Shown here piece by piece: positions 17,933-27,158 of a stretch of 64,000 bases of DNA (positions within the stretch are counted from its first letter, which is position 1; each line of letters opens with the position of its first letter). Both the position numbers and the translations under genes were made by a program. Below the pieces are notes generated by a model. That model had not been told where the DNA came from. It did not search any database and saw only the letters and a list, made by a program, of their open reading frames with translations. The stretch is from Chloroflexota bacterium. Lineage in GTDB: Bacteria > Chloroflexota > Dehalococcoidia > Lucifugimonadales > Australimonadaceae. Where the stretch lies: positions 1 to 64,000 of the forward strand of contig VXQP01000073.1 of the NCBI GenBank assembly GCA_009838965.1. The letters are read 5' to 3'.

Positions 17933-20151
17933 GCTCCTGGCTCCCTCAGCGCCGTCAGCACACGTTCGGCAGTGAGCGGCAGGTCCTTCATGCGAATGCC
18001 AGTGGCATCGCGGACGGCATTGGCAATGGCCGGCGCAACGGCGAGCAGCGGCACTTCCCCGATGGCCTTTGCGTTGTAGGGCGCCGCTCCGGCATCGGAC
18101 GTCACGAGCACCGTCTCCAGCGCAGGGAGATCAGCCACGTTCGGCAGCTTGAAGTCGGCCAGTGAGAGCGTCGTGACCCTGCCTGCGTCCGTCAGGAGCT
18201 CCTCCTGCAACGCGTAGCCGAAGCCCATCACGACCGCGCCGTTGATCTGGCCCTGGTGGGCGATGGGGTTGATGATGGTGCCCACGTCGTGGGCGCTGGT
18301 GAACCGCAGGAGCGTGATCTGCCCTGTTTCCTTGTCCACATCCACCTCCGCCACCTGTGCAGCGAATGCCGTGTGTTCCGGCTGGCCGGTGACCTGCGAA
18401 TGTCCTCTGCCATTGATGCTTCCACCAGCAGCCTCGACCACGCTCGTCCACGATATCGATTCAGTTCCGCCGTGCCATATCTGCCCGTCCTCGCTGGCCA
18501 GCGCATCGACCGGCCAACCCGTCTGCGACGCGGCAGCCTGCAGCAGTCCGTTCAGCGCGGCCTCCGCCGCCTCGTACACTGCCGGGACCGCCATCCGCGT
18601 CGTGCGGCTGCCCGCAACGCCTGAATCGAAAGGGACGGCATCGGTGTCCCACACCTGCACGGTAACGCTGCCGACGTCCATACCGAGCACCTCGGCGGCA
18701 ACCTGCGCGAACATTGTGTAGGCACCCGTGCCCGGTTCGAAGATGGGCGTCCTGACGACCACCGATGCATCAGCGTTCAGTACGACCTCCGCGTAGGACT
18801 CGCCGCCGCCTGCCGGACGCGCGCACATAGCGATGCCTCTGCCGGTGCCGGGGTGCTTCGGTCCGCTGTAGCCGCTCTGCTCGACCGCCGCGCGCAGCGT
18901 CTCCTCGGCTCGCACCTCCCCGAAGAGCTCGTTCATCGGCGTGCGCTGCCCCTCGCGCAGGATGTTCTTGATGCGGAACTCCAGTGGGTCCATGCCGAGA
19001 CCGTGCGCCACTTCGTCCAAGTGCGATTCCATCGCGAAGGAGCCTTGCACCTCGCCGGGGCCGCGCATATAGCCCCCCGGCAGGTTGTTCGTATAGACGT
19101 GGTACTGCTCGAAACGCGCGTTCGGGATGTGCCAGTTCGCCGCGATGCGGTCGACACCAGCCAGCGCACCGAGCGGCATCAGCCCGGCGTAAGCGCCACT
19201 GTCGAAGTACATCTCCTGCAGGTGCGCGGTGATGACACCATCGCGCGTTACGCCCGTCCTGACGCGCATAGCCGCGGCGTGCTTCGGATTGCCCGCGCCG
19301 AGCTCCTCCACCTGGTCCATCACCATCTTCACTGGACGGCCCGTCCTGACTGAAAGCAGGTAGGCCAATGGCTCGTCGAACGGCGCGGTTTTCGATCCGA
19401 AGTCCCCACCGACATGGACGGGATGGACGACGATCGACCCCTCGTCGACACCCACCGCCAACGCCAGCGCCTGCCTGAGTCCGAACGGGGTCTTGTTTGA
19501 CGACCACACGTGCGCCCGTCCGTCGCTCTCTACAGAAACGACGCAGCAGCGCGGTTCAAAGAAGGCCGGATGCGTCCTGCCGCAGCGGTACTCGTCCTCG
19601 AAGATGAGGTCTGCTTCTCCGAATCCCGCATCCACGTCGCCGATCCCGAAGCTCGCACTGAAGAAGACGTTGGATGGCTGCGCGGGCGGGCGGCGGAAGC
19701 CGTCGTATACGCCCATATCAGGATGGATGAGCCGAGCACCCGGGCGCGCCGCTTCCTGTGCGTCGAGCAACGGCTCCATTTCCTCGTATTCGACCCTGAT
19801 CATGCCGGCCGCGCGTTGCGCCGTCTCTTCGTCGTCGGCGGCGACGACCGCGACCTTCTCACCTGCGAAGCGGACGACGTCCTGTGCCAGCAGCGGTACG
19901 TCGCGTACCTGCCGTCCCTGCAACCGGCTCGCGACGTCGGCTCCGGTCAATACCGCATTGACGCCGGGAAGCGCTTTCGCCTGGGAGACGTCGATGGCTT
20001 TGACGCGAGCGGCGGGGTAGGGGCTGCGCAGCGCCTTTGCCCAAAGCGTCCCCGGCGGACAGACGTCGAACGCATAGAGCGCGCTGCCTGTCGTCTTGTC
20101 CGGCCCCTCCGTTCTGCCTGCCGGACGGCCGATGACCCTGAAGTCCGCCAC
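17929..20151 (-). CDS. xanthine dehydrogenase-family molybdopterin subunit (CoxL-type)
   Basis: A 740-residue large subunit of a molybdenum hydroxylase, which would insert water-derived oxygen into aldehydes or N-heteroaromatic rings. The N-terminal a/b domain has VIGRPAGRTEGPDKTTG. Further on are GGDFGSKTAPFDEPLAYL and GGYMRGPGEVQGSFAMES at the cofactor loop, and a C-terminal IGEVPLLAVAPAIANA with the catalytic Glu. The CO-dehydrogenase AYRCSFR loop is absent, so it is not a CODH. The GTG start lies two bases after the LigJ-like stop, so the two are coupled. The usual FAD and 2Fe-2S partner genes are not adjacent, which leaves its electron route unknown. Confidence 0.85.
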   Translation of the reverse strand: MADFRVIGRPAGRTEGPDKTTGSALYAFDVCPPGTLWAKALRSPYPAARVKAIDVSQAKALPGVNAVLTGADVASRLQGRQVRDVPLLAQDVVRFAGEKVAVVAADDEETAQRAAGMIRVEYEEMEPLLDAQEAARPGARLIHPDMGVYDGFRRPPAQPSNVFFSASFGIGDVDAGFGEADLIFEDEYRCGRTHPAFFEPRCCVVSVESDGRAHVWSSNKTPFGLRQALALAVGVDEGSIVVHPVHVGGDFGSKTAPFDEPLAYLLSVRTGRPVKMVMDQVEELGAGNPKHAAAMRVRTGVTRDGVITAHLQEMYFDSGAYAGLMPLGALAGVDRIAANWHIPNARFEQYHVYTNNLPGGYMRGPGEVQGSFAMESHLDEVAHGLGMDPLEFRIKNILREGQRTPMNELFGEVRAEETLRAAVEQSGYSGPKHPGTGRGIAMCARPAGGGESYAEVVLNADASVVVRTPIFEPGTGAYTMFAQVAAEVLGMDVGSVTVQVWDTDAVPFDSGVAGSRTTRMAVPAVYEAAEAALNGLLQAAASQTGWPVDALASEDGQIWHGGTESISWTSVVEAAGGSINGRGHSQVTGQPEHTAFAAQVAEVDVDKETGQITLLRFTSAHDVGTIINPIAHQGQINGAVVMGFGYALQEELLTDAGRVTTLSLADFKLPNVADLPALETVLVTSDAGAAPYNAKAIGEVPLLAVAPAIANAVRDATGIRMKDLPLTAERVLTALREPGA

Positions 20152-20153
20152 GC

Positions 20154-21209
20154 CTAACCCTTGAACAGCGGAAACACCTTGAGCGCGTTGTCGTTGACGA
20201 GTTTGCGCTTGTCGTCGTCGGTCAGGAACTCGATGGAGTCGATGACCGGAAGCATGTCGTCGGCGGGGCGTCCGGTGTCGGGGTTGAGCACCCCGGTGCC
20301 GCTGCCCGGGGATTCGGTGCCGAAGCACATCTGGTCGATGCCCTTGTGCTTCATCGCGGTCGCAAGGTAGTCCTTGTCGTAGGCGCAGGTATCGAAGAAG
20401 AGATTGTCTGCCCAGGTGCGCTGCTCGTTCTCGTGCGCGGCCATACCCTGATTGCCGATCCCTACCTGGCCGCCGCCCGCGATTCCGGACGATTGCGCCC
20501 GCGGGATGAAGCGACTGAGGGCGCCACCGCAGTGGCAGACGAGCACTTTGAGGTCGGGGAACCGGTCGAATACGTCACTGTGCTCCAGGAGTTGGGTCGC
20601 GAGCGCCTGCTCCGTCATGAAGTTGTACTGGTAGCTGTGGGGGATGATGGTGATGCGGGGGTCGCGCGAGATGGAGGCGTGCACGATGAGCGGCGCCTGC
20701 AGTTCGGACGATTTCCGGTAGAGCGGGAACCAGTAGGGGTCGTTCATGCCGGGAACGCGCCGGTCGCCGCCGGGGTCCGGGTTCACCGTCGCAGCGACGA
20801 ACCCCAGTTCGCTCACCGTACGCTCGAACTCCGCGAGGCAGCCCGTCGTGTCGTTGGCATAATCGATGCCCACCTGCGGCAACTGGGCGACGCCGACGAA
20901 CCTGTCCGGGTACATCTCGCACGTCTGGTGGATGACGTCGTTCGTAACGGCTGTCCAGTGATCGACGATGTGCGGCATCTCCCAGTGCATCATCGCGACC
21001 GGGCGCGGCGAGATGAACTGCACCTCCACGTTGCGCTCGTCCATCATGGCAAGGTGACGCGCCTGCGCCTCCTCCATCGCCTTCTCCGGTATCTGGAGCG
21101 AGCTGCCGACCGGCGTGCGGAGCGCAATCATGTTGTAGGCGTACGCACGGAACTGCGCGGGCGTCGAGTGGTGGCCGTGAACGTCTATGACCTTGTTGCC
21201 GTGGAACAT
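20154..21209 (-). CDS. LigJ-like amidohydrolase (4-oxalomesaconate hydratase-like) 1
   Basis: A 351-residue TIM-barrel metal hydrolase/lyase. The HxH pair is in VIDVHGHH, the central ligand region reads APLIVHASISRD, and VLVCHCGGALSRF follows. The C-terminal acid is in MCFGTESPGSG, where Glu replaces the usual Asp as in LigJ. It shares FVAATVNPDPGG with the LigJ NPDPGG loop. LigJ hydrates oxalomesaconate to 4-carboxy-4-hydroxy-2-oxoadipate, exactly the step missing from the operon at 640-3392. A decarboxylase (ACMSD-like) is the main alternative. GAGGGGG precedes the ATG. It is immediately followed by the CoxL-type gene. Confidence 0.75.
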   Translation of the reverse strand: MFHGNKVIDVHGHHSTPAQFRAYAYNMIALRTPVGSSLQIPEKAMEEAQARHLAMMDERNVEVQFISPRPVAMMHWEMPHIVDHWTAVTNDVIHQTCEMYPDRFVGVAQLPQVGIDYANDTTGCLAEFERTVSELGFVAATVNPDPGGDRRVPGMNDPYWFPLYRKSSELQAPLIVHASISRDPRITIIPHSYQYNFMTEQALATQLLEHSDVFDRFPDLKVLVCHCGGALSRFIPRAQSSGIAGGGQVGIGNQGMAAHENEQRTWADNLFFDTCAYDKDYLATAMKHKGIDQMCFGTESPGSGTGVLNPDTGRPADDMLPVIDSIEFLTDDDKRKLVNDNALKVFPLFKG

Positions 21210-21303
21210 GACGCAACCCCCTCGTGTGGCGTGTGGCGCAGTCTAGCAGGGTTGCCACGAAGAGGAGGCCGCGTCATGTCAGGCCAGGGACCGTCAGCAG
21301 GCG

Positions 21304-22185
21304 CTATCCGTCCGAGAGCGGCGCTACGCTGAAGATCACCTGGAACGGTTTGCAGTAGATGATGACTGAGTTGTAGCCGTCCGGCGACAGGCCCTCAGGC
21401 AACGGGTAGTTCTGGTTGCCGATATTGCCCTTCAGCTTGCCCAGCTCCACGTACTCGCCGCTGTGCACGTTGCCACGGCTCATCGGGTCGGGGTGGCTCG
21501 CGAGGATCACACGGAGGTCGGGGCCGTTCGTCACGCGGAAGTCCTCGAACCGGAGCACGTGCGAGCCGTCCGGCAGTGTGTACAGGGTCGCCGAGCCTTC
21601 GCCCTTGTGGAAGCTATCGGCGTCGCGGAACATGCCCTGCTTGACCGCTACAGGTCCGGCCGGCGCCATCATCTCCGGCATCATCGCGGCCATCTGGGCC
21701 ATCATCTCGGGCGTCATGTTCTGCATCACGCCGGTCATCATCTCCGGCGTCATGGTCTCCATCGCTTCAGCTACCATCTCCGGCGTCATCCCGGGGACCG
21801 CCTCAGCCATCGTCTCGGCAATCTCAGCCCGCATCTCAGGCGTCATGCTCTGTATCGCTTCGGCCATCGCTTCCGGCGTCATGTTATCCATGACCGACGC
21901 CATCATCTCGTCCGCAGTCTGAGGCGGTGCCTCAGGCATCGCCTCAGACACCTCTTCTTCCATCATGGCCATCGTCGCCATGGTCTGGTCCACCTGGGCA
22001 CGCGTCATACCTTCCGGCACTACCGCGCCGATGCTGTACGGGAACTCTTCGTCCACGGTCTTGTTGATGAACAGCGGCGAGCCGAGCCACCATGCGAGCG
22101 CCAGCACGGGTATCGCAACGATCACAGCAGCAACTATGAGCCACCCACGGTACTTGCGGATACTCTGCCCCAAACCACCCATCAT
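21304..22185 (-). CDS. membrane-anchored DM13-domain protein with Met-rich repeats
   Basis: A 293-residue protein with an N-terminal membrane helix (~14-36, VAAVIVAIPVLALAWWL). A low-complexity spacer (~85-175) holds five MTPE(A/M) units spaced about 11-16 residues, ending MMPEMMAP. A C-terminal DM13-like domain (~180-285) reads YTLPDGSHVLRFEDF, TNGPDLRVIL and a conserved Cys in VIIYCKPF. DM13 domains are proposed redox or electron-transfer modules. The Met-rich stretch resembles Cu(I)/Ag(I)-binding Met motifs, but metal binding is only a suggestion. It probably faces outside the membrane. It is a lone gene on this strand. Confidence 0.7.
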   Translation of the reverse strand: MMGGLGQSIRKYRGWLIVAAVIVAIPVLALAWWLGSPLFINKTVDEEFPYSIGAVVPEGMTRAQVDQTMATMAMMEEEVSEAMPEAPPQTADEMMASVMDNMTPEAMAEAIQSMTPEMRAEIAETMAEAVPGMTPEMVAEAMETMTPEMMTGVMQNMTPEMMAQMAAMMPEMMAPAGPVAVKQGMFRDADSFHKGEGSATLYTLPDGSHVLRFEDFRVTNGPDLRVILASHPDPMSRGNVHSGEYVELGKLKGNIGNQNYPLPEGLSPDGYNSVIIYCKPFQVIFSVAPLSDG

Positions 22186-22323
22186 TCACCCCCTTGACTC
22201 TGTGGGCTCTCAATTCCAGTGTACGACATTCCCGTCACGCACCAGGCCTCAGCACCCGGCGCCAGCTACGAGGACCTCGTGCCGTTTTGGCAAGATGTAC
22301 CGGGACACCTGGAGTGCAACGCG

Positions 22324-23292
22324 CTACGGGATCAGCAGCACTTTGCCCGTCGTGAGGCGGCCTTCCAATTGCCGGTGGGCCTCCGCCGCTTCCGACAGCG
22401 CGAAACTCGCGCCGACGCGAACGTTGAGCGCGCCCTCCGCGAGCCAGCCGAATATCTCGCTCGCGCGCCAGTCGATCTCCTCACGTGTGAGCGCGTAGCT
22501 GGCGAGGGTAGGGCGCGTAAGGAAGAGCGATCCCTTCGCATTGAGTACCTGCGGGTCGACCGGCGGTACACGTCCGCTCGACTGCCCGAAGAGCACGAGA
22601 TAGCCGCGTGGCGCGAGGCAGTCGAGGCTGCCGTCGAACGTGTCCTTCCCCACTGAGTCGTAAACCACGTCCAGTTTCGCGCCGCCGGTGATGCGGTCTA
22701 CCTCCGCAACGAAGTCCTGCTGTGTGTACAGGATCACGTCATCTGCTCCGGCCTCGCGCGCCAGCTGCGCCTTCTCTTCCGTCGAAACCGTGCCGATGAC
22801 GTGCGCGCCGCGCATCTTCGCCATCTGCGTCAGCAGCAGGCCGACTCCTCCCGCGGCCGCGTGCACGAGGCAGGTGTGGCCCAGCTGCAGCGGGAACGTC
22901 GAGGCCATGAGGTAGTGCGCTGTCATCCCTTGCAGCAGCACCGCTGCGCCCGTGGCGTCGTCCACGCCTTCCGGCAGTTTCACCAGACGGTCCGCGGAGA
23001 CCTTGACGTACTCCGCGTACGATGCGCCCGTACCCGTGTAGCCTGCATGCTCGCCGACGGCGATGTTCGTGACGCCTTCACCGACGGCAACGACCTCTCC
23101 TGCGCCCTCCTGTCCCGCAACATGGGGCAGAGCGACGTTGTACGCGCCGGTGCGCTGGTAAGTGTCGATGAAGTTGACGCCGCACGCACCGAGGCGGAGA
23201 ACGGCCTCGCCGGGCCCGGGTTCAGGCTCGGGGATGTCCTCGTAGCGCAACACCTCGGGGCCGCCGAACTCGTGGAACCGGACTGCTTTCAC
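22324..23292 (-). CDS. NADPH:quinone reductase-type oxidoreductase
   Basis: A 322-residue zinc-free medium-chain dehydrogenase of the quinone oxidoreductase (QOR) type. The GroES-like N-terminal domain has GACGVNFIDTYQRTG and GQEGAGEVVAVGEGV; the nucleotide domain has VHAAAGGVGLLLTQMAK and DVVYDSVGKDTF. Probable reaction is one-electron reduction of quinones with NADPH, useful where aromatic intermediates oxidise. The GTG at 23292 is chosen because GGGAGGGAA lies at correct distance; the open frame upstream of it has no family match. Confidence 0.88.
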   Translation of the reverse strand: MKAVRFHEFGGPEVLRYEDIPEPEPGPGEAVLRLGACGVNFIDTYQRTGAYNVALPHVAGQEGAGEVVAVGEGVTNIAVGEHAGYTGTGASYAEYVKVSADRLVKLPEGVDDATGAAVLLQGMTAHYLMASTFPLQLGHTCLVHAAAGGVGLLLTQMAKMRGAHVIGTVSTEEKAQLAREAGADDVILYTQQDFVAEVDRITGGAKLDVVYDSVGKDTFDGSLDCLAPRGYLVLFGQSSGRVPPVDPQVLNAKGSLFLTRPTLASYALTREEIDWRASEIFGWLAEGALNVRVGASFALSEAAEAHRQLEGRLTTGKVLLIP

Positions 23293-23493
23293 GCTGTTCC
23301 CTCCCTGGATCGATGCTTCCGATGAGCGCACTACAGTGTGCCATCCTGCGCCGTTCCGCGCCATCGCGCCGATCGCACAGTCTGGCTCTGAATATCACGC
23401 CCAAACGCAGAAAATCCGCATTGCAGGCGATATCCGGCGGGTGGTACCTTTCACCCATCCCAAGCGGGCGCCGCGAGCCCAGGAGGAATGGCC

Positions 23494-24228
23494 ATGGCTG
23501 CATCGACCACAACGAACCCCGCTACCAGGCTTGGAGGGTTGATCCTGATCATTGGAGTCATCCTGCTGGTCTTCGCATCGCTTGTCTTTCCCGGTGGGGT
23601 ACTGCTGGACCCGGTGGACCAGACAGACTTCCCGGCAGCCCTCGACGCGATGGCCAAGAACGCGAGCCTCGCGCACCTGGCGACCATGCTGTCGATCATC
23701 GGGATGTTCCTCTATGCGTACGCTGCGCTCACCTGGCTCCGCCTGCCCCAACAGGCGGGAGTCGGCAGTTCGCTCCTGCGGCTGGGTGTGTTCTCCAGCC
23801 TGTTCGGGTGGGCCCTCTACGCCATCGCGATGGGTATGCGGCACTTCAGCATCCACCTGATGCAGCGTGGCATGCAGTCCGGAGCCGATCAGGCGTTCTT
23901 CGAAGAGCTTGCCCTCACCGTTTATGCACCGATGGCCGGAAGCGTCATAGCGCTGGTGGCTGTGTATCCCGTCGCATCCATCCTCGTTGGCCTCGGCCTG
24001 GGCTCCCGCTTCGGGTCGATGAGCATCTACAAACTGGCTTCCTACGGCCTCGCCGTCATGGGAGTCTTGGCGGGCATCAACTTCCTGGTCCTCCAGCACG
24101 CTCCGGGGATCGAGCCTATAGTGCTCCTCAGGAACGACAATGGCTTGCTGGCGTTCGGTTCCCTCTGCTTCATCATCATCGGACTGGGGATGTACCGGGG
24201 CCGGAGCGAACTCACATCAGAGGACTGA
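23494..24228 (+). CDS. polytopic membrane protein, tandem copy 1
   Basis: A 244-residue hydrophobic protein with about six or seven membrane segments and no family I recognise. Features include FPGGVLLDPVDQTDFP after helix 1, SSLFGWALYAIAMGMRH mid-protein and a C-terminal IGLGMYRGRSELTSED. The ATG at 23494 has AGGAGG seven bases upstream; the ATG at 23488 is too close to it. A clear paralogue follows 54 bases downstream, with a duplicated leader as well. Function unknown; the two may form a heteromeric complex. Confidence 0.75.
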   Translation: MAASTTTNPATRLGGLILIIGVILLVFASLVFPGGVLLDPVDQTDFPAALDAMAKNASLAHLATMLSIIGMFLYAYAALTWLRLPQQAGVGSSLLRLGVFSSLFGWALYAIAMGMRHFSIHLMQRGMQSGADQAFFEELALTVYAPMAGSVIALVAVYPVASILVGLGLGSRFGSMSIYKLASYGLAVMGVLAGINFLVLQHAPGIEPIVLLRNDNGLLAFGSLCFIIIGLGMYRGRSELTSED

Positions 24229-24282
24229 CGCCCTTCCCGTCCGCCTATCCCAGGCGCGCGCCGCGCCCCCAGGAGTAGTGCC

Positions 24283-25020
24283 ATGGCTGCATCGACGGTC
24301 ACCCGTCCCGCTACCAGGACCGGAGGACTCGCCCTCATGGCGGCCGTCATCCTTATGCTTTTCTCAGCAGTCTTTCATCCCGGCGGCTGGCTGGTAGGCG
24401 AACCGGTGGACCAGACCGACTTTGCCGAAACCCTCCGGGTTATGGGTGACTACGCCAGCCTGGCGCACCTCGTGACGATGCTGGGGATCGTCGGGATGCT
24501 GCTCTACTCCTACAGCTTCATCACTCTGTGGCGGGTACCTCAGCAGTCCGGTCTCGTTGGCTCGAGCCTGCGGCTCGGCATCCTGTCGAGCCTGTTCGGA
24601 TGGGGACTTTACATCATCGCGATGGGCATGAGGCACATGACCATCCATCTGATGCAACGCAGCATGGAGGCCGGCGCCGACCAGGCCCTGTTCCAGGCCC
24701 TTGCCCTGAACATCTATGCGGCGATGGCCGGGATCGTACTCGCGCTCGTCGCCGTCTATCCCGTCTCATCCATCCTCATCGGCATCGGCGTTGCCTCACG
24801 CCTCCGGTCGATGGACATCACCAAGCTGGCTTCCTACGGCCTTGCCCTCATGGGAGTAGCAGCAGGCATCAACTTCCTGCTCCTTCAGCACGTCCCGGAT
24901 ATCGGTCCTGAGACCCTCCTTCTGAACAACAACTACCTGCTCTTCTTCGGCTCCTTCTGCCTGTTCATCATCGGACTGGCGATGTACCGGGGCCGGAGCG
25001 AGCTCTCCTCAGAGGACTAA
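24283..25020 (+). CDS. polytopic membrane protein, tandem copy 2
   Basis: A 245-residue paralogue of the preceding gene, matching it along its full length (FHPGGWLVGEPVDQTDFAE, SSLFGWGLYIIAMGMRH, MYRGRSELSSED). The leaders also match: both read CCATGGCTGCATCGAC around the start, preceded by a GGCGCCGCG-type stretch, so the duplication took in the 5' UTR. AGGAG sits before the ATG. No family assignment. A likely terminator hairpin follows at 25046. Confidence 0.75.
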   Translation: MAASTVTRPATRTGGLALMAAVILMLFSAVFHPGGWLVGEPVDQTDFAETLRVMGDYASLAHLVTMLGIVGMLLYSYSFITLWRVPQQSGLVGSSLRLGILSSLFGWGLYIIAMGMRHMTIHLMQRSMEAGADQALFQALALNIYAAMAGIVLALVAVYPVSSILIGIGVASRLRSMDITKLASYGLALMGVAAGINFLLLQHVPDIGPETLLLNNNYLLFFGSFCLFIIGLAMYRGRSELSSED

Positions 25021-25045
25021 AGGACAAGCGTGACCGCCGTGAAGC

Positions 25046-25070
25046 AGGGGCGCCCCGTGTGGGCGCCCTT
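25046..25070 (+). terminator. hairpin after membrane-protein pair
   Basis: AGGGGCGCCC-CGTGT-GGGCGCCCTT: a 10-bp stem with one G-T wobble and a 5-base loop, 26 bases after the second membrane-protein stop. It is followed by CCTTGTG, not a true U-tract. It also overlaps the place where the -35 of the next gene would lie. Confidence 0.55.
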
Positions 25071-25075
25071 CCTTG

Positions 25076-25084
25076 TGCTAGCAT
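25076..25084 (+). promoter_or_regulatory. extended -10 for a possibly leaderless mRNA
   Basis: TGC-TAGCAT, an extended -10 pattern, ends seven bases before the ATG at 25092. No Shine-Dalgarno lies between, so transcription would start at or next to the start codon. No -35 is recognisable. Confidence 0.4.
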
Positions 25085-25091
25085 TTGATCC

Positions 25092-27149
25092 ATGAGATTC
25101 CCACATATCGCCGCCCTGGTTCTTGTCGCCTGTTTGACTCTCCTCGCAGCCTGCGAATCCCCTGAACCAACCCCGACTCCCACTCCTACGCTCGAACCGA
25201 CTCCAACGCCTGCGCCGACGGCAACACCAACGCCGGTACCAGCGCCCACCGCAACGCCTGAGCCGGCGGCAACCCTTGCTCCCATCCCAGCCGCAGAGGA
25301 CGCCTTCCGCGAGGACAGCTGCCCGTTCAGCAACCAGCCCGGCACACCGCTCTGGGCTGCCGTGTGTGGCTACCTGACCGTCCCCGCCGACTACGACGAC
25401 CCAAGCGCTGGAACGTATGAGATCGCCGTGGCCATGTTCCCCGCAACTGGAGAACGCACCAGCGACGTCCCCGTTGTCTACCTCGAGGGCGGCCCCGGCG
25501 GGAATGCCCTGGAAGGACTGGACGTGAGCGGCGGCGTGATCCTGGAGCCGCTGAACGAGAGCCGGGACGTGATCGTGTTCGACCAGCGCGGTGCCGGCTT
25601 CTCAGAGCCAGCCCTCAGTTGCCCTGAGGCACGCGAACTCACTCGAGAGCTGATAGGCCAGGCGCTTCCTATCGCGGAGGAGAACGAGCGCTGGAACGAA
25701 GTGCTGCAAACATGCCGCGATCGTCTCGTGGAGGAAGGGGTAGACCTTTCGCTGGTCAACAGCGCCGCGAACGCAGCCGACGTCGACCGCTTGCGCACCG
25801 CGCTTGGCCACGAGCAGTGGGACCTGTACGGATCGTCGTACGGAACGCGGCTTGCACAGAACGTGATGCGTGACTTCCCGAACGGCGTGCGGCGCGTCGT
25901 GCTGGACTCCTCTTATCCCCTGGAGTTCGACCTCTTCGCGCGCCTCGCCTCCGGCTCCGAACGAGCGTTCCGCCTGCTGCTCGACTCCTGCGCTGCGGAC
26001 GCGGTTTGCAACGAGCACTACCCCGACCTCGAAGGCACGCTGATCGAGGCGTTCGACAGGCTCTCGGCTTCACCGGAGCCGGGTGAGGCGTCGTTCTCAC
26101 TCGATGGCGAACGCGTCGATACGCTCATGACCGGCGAGCGCCTCGCCTGGCTGGTGTTCGAGGCCTTCTACCAGACAGACGTCATACCCTGGTTGCCGGA
26201 GATCATCACCGAGGCTGCGCAGGGGAACGTGGAGCCTGCGAACTTCATGCTCTCCAACAGCCTCATCAATGACGCGTTCTTCTCGTTGGGGATGCACCTC
26301 TCGACGCGCTGCGCGGACCAGACCTCCTTCACAACGAAGGAGGCGATCGCGGCCAGCATCGAGGCATCGCCTCTGTTCTCCCGGCTCCAGGACCCGGAAG
26401 GGACGTACGCCCAGGACGCGATCGATACATGCGCCCTCTGGAACGTGGAACCGTCCCCGCCTGTGGAGAACGAGCCCGTTCGCAGTGACATCCCCACGCT
26501 GATACTCGCGGGCGAGTTCGACCCGGTAACGCCGCCTTCATCGGGAATGGCGGTCGCGGCGAACCTCTCCAATGCCACGTTCGTCGAGTTCCCGGCGGCA
26601 GGGCACGGGATAGTCCTCGAAGGCGACTGCGCGAAGTCGATCATCAACGCGTTCCTCGACGGAGAAGACGCACCTGACACATCATGCGTATCGGAGGAGT
26701 TCTCCTCTCCCGCCTGGGTGACGCCCCTGGGGGAGATAACCCTCACGCCGGCGAACTCCCCATTCGGCGTGAAGATCGTGGAGCCCGAAGGCTGGAAGCC
26801 GTTTGAGGACCTGCCCGGCAGGTTCTACCGGCACGAGATAGCCGGTCCCGTGCTCATCCAGACCGTGATTCCCGGTCTGACCGCTGACCAGTTCCTGGAG
26901 CAGCAGATCGTAAGCATCCCGGGCGTCGAGCCCGAGGAGTTGGACCCCGTTTCCGCCGGTGAACTCAGCTGGCGCGTGGTCCTGGTTGAGGTCGACGGGA
27001 GGCTGCAGGCGATAGCCGCAGCCCAGCCACCCGCATCCGATACGGGCGGCACCAGCGTGCTCCTCGCGGCGGTCATAGGGTTCCCGTACCAGCGTGAGGC
27101 TGTGCTGAGCGATCTGCTCCTCCCGACGCTGGACGTGTTCGGCTCCTAG
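25092..27149 (+). CDS. secreted alpha/beta hydrolase, TAP-like peptidase lipoprotein
   Basis: A 685-residue predicted lipoprotein. The signal peptide ends in the lipobox LLAA-C, followed by a ~40-residue Pro-Thr linker. The hydrolase core (~75-545) has the oxyanion loop YLEGGPGGNA, DQRGAGFS, nucleophile elbow GSSYGTRLAQ, catalytic Asp in GEFDPVTPP and His in AAGHGIV. This is the tripeptidyl-peptidase/proline iminopeptidase-like (TAP) family, acting outside the cell on short peptides or esters. A ~130-residue C-terminal beta-rich domain (EPEGWKPFEDLPGRFY onward) is extra to the family. There is no Shine-Dalgarno. Confidence 0.85.
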   Translation: MRFPHIAALVLVACLTLLAACESPEPTPTPTPTLEPTPTPAPTATPTPVPAPTATPEPAATLAPIPAAEDAFREDSCPFSNQPGTPLWAAVCGYLTVPADYDDPSAGTYEIAVAMFPATGERTSDVPVVYLEGGPGGNALEGLDVSGGVILEPLNESRDVIVFDQRGAGFSEPALSCPEARELTRELIGQALPIAEENERWNEVLQTCRDRLVEEGVDLSLVNSAANAADVDRLRTALGHEQWDLYGSSYGTRLAQNVMRDFPNGVRRVVLDSSYPLEFDLFARLASGSERAFRLLLDSCAADAVCNEHYPDLEGTLIEAFDRLSASPEPGEASFSLDGERVDTLMTGERLAWLVFEAFYQTDVIPWLPEIITEAAQGNVEPANFMLSNSLINDAFFSLGMHLSTRCADQTSFTTKEAIAASIEASPLFSRLQDPEGTYAQDAIDTCALWNVEPSPPVENEPVRSDIPTLILAGEFDPVTPPSSGMAVAANLSNATFVEFPAAGHGIVLEGDCAKSIINAFLDGEDAPDTSCVSEEFSSPAWVTPLGEITLTPANSPFGVKIVEPEGWKPFEDLPGRFYRHEIAGPVLIQTVIPGLTADQFLEQQIVSIPGVEPEELDPVSAGELSWRVVLVEVDGRLQAIAAAQPPASDTGGTSVLLAAVIGFPYQREAVLSDLLLPTLDVFGS

Positions 27150-27158
27150 CGAGCCTGC

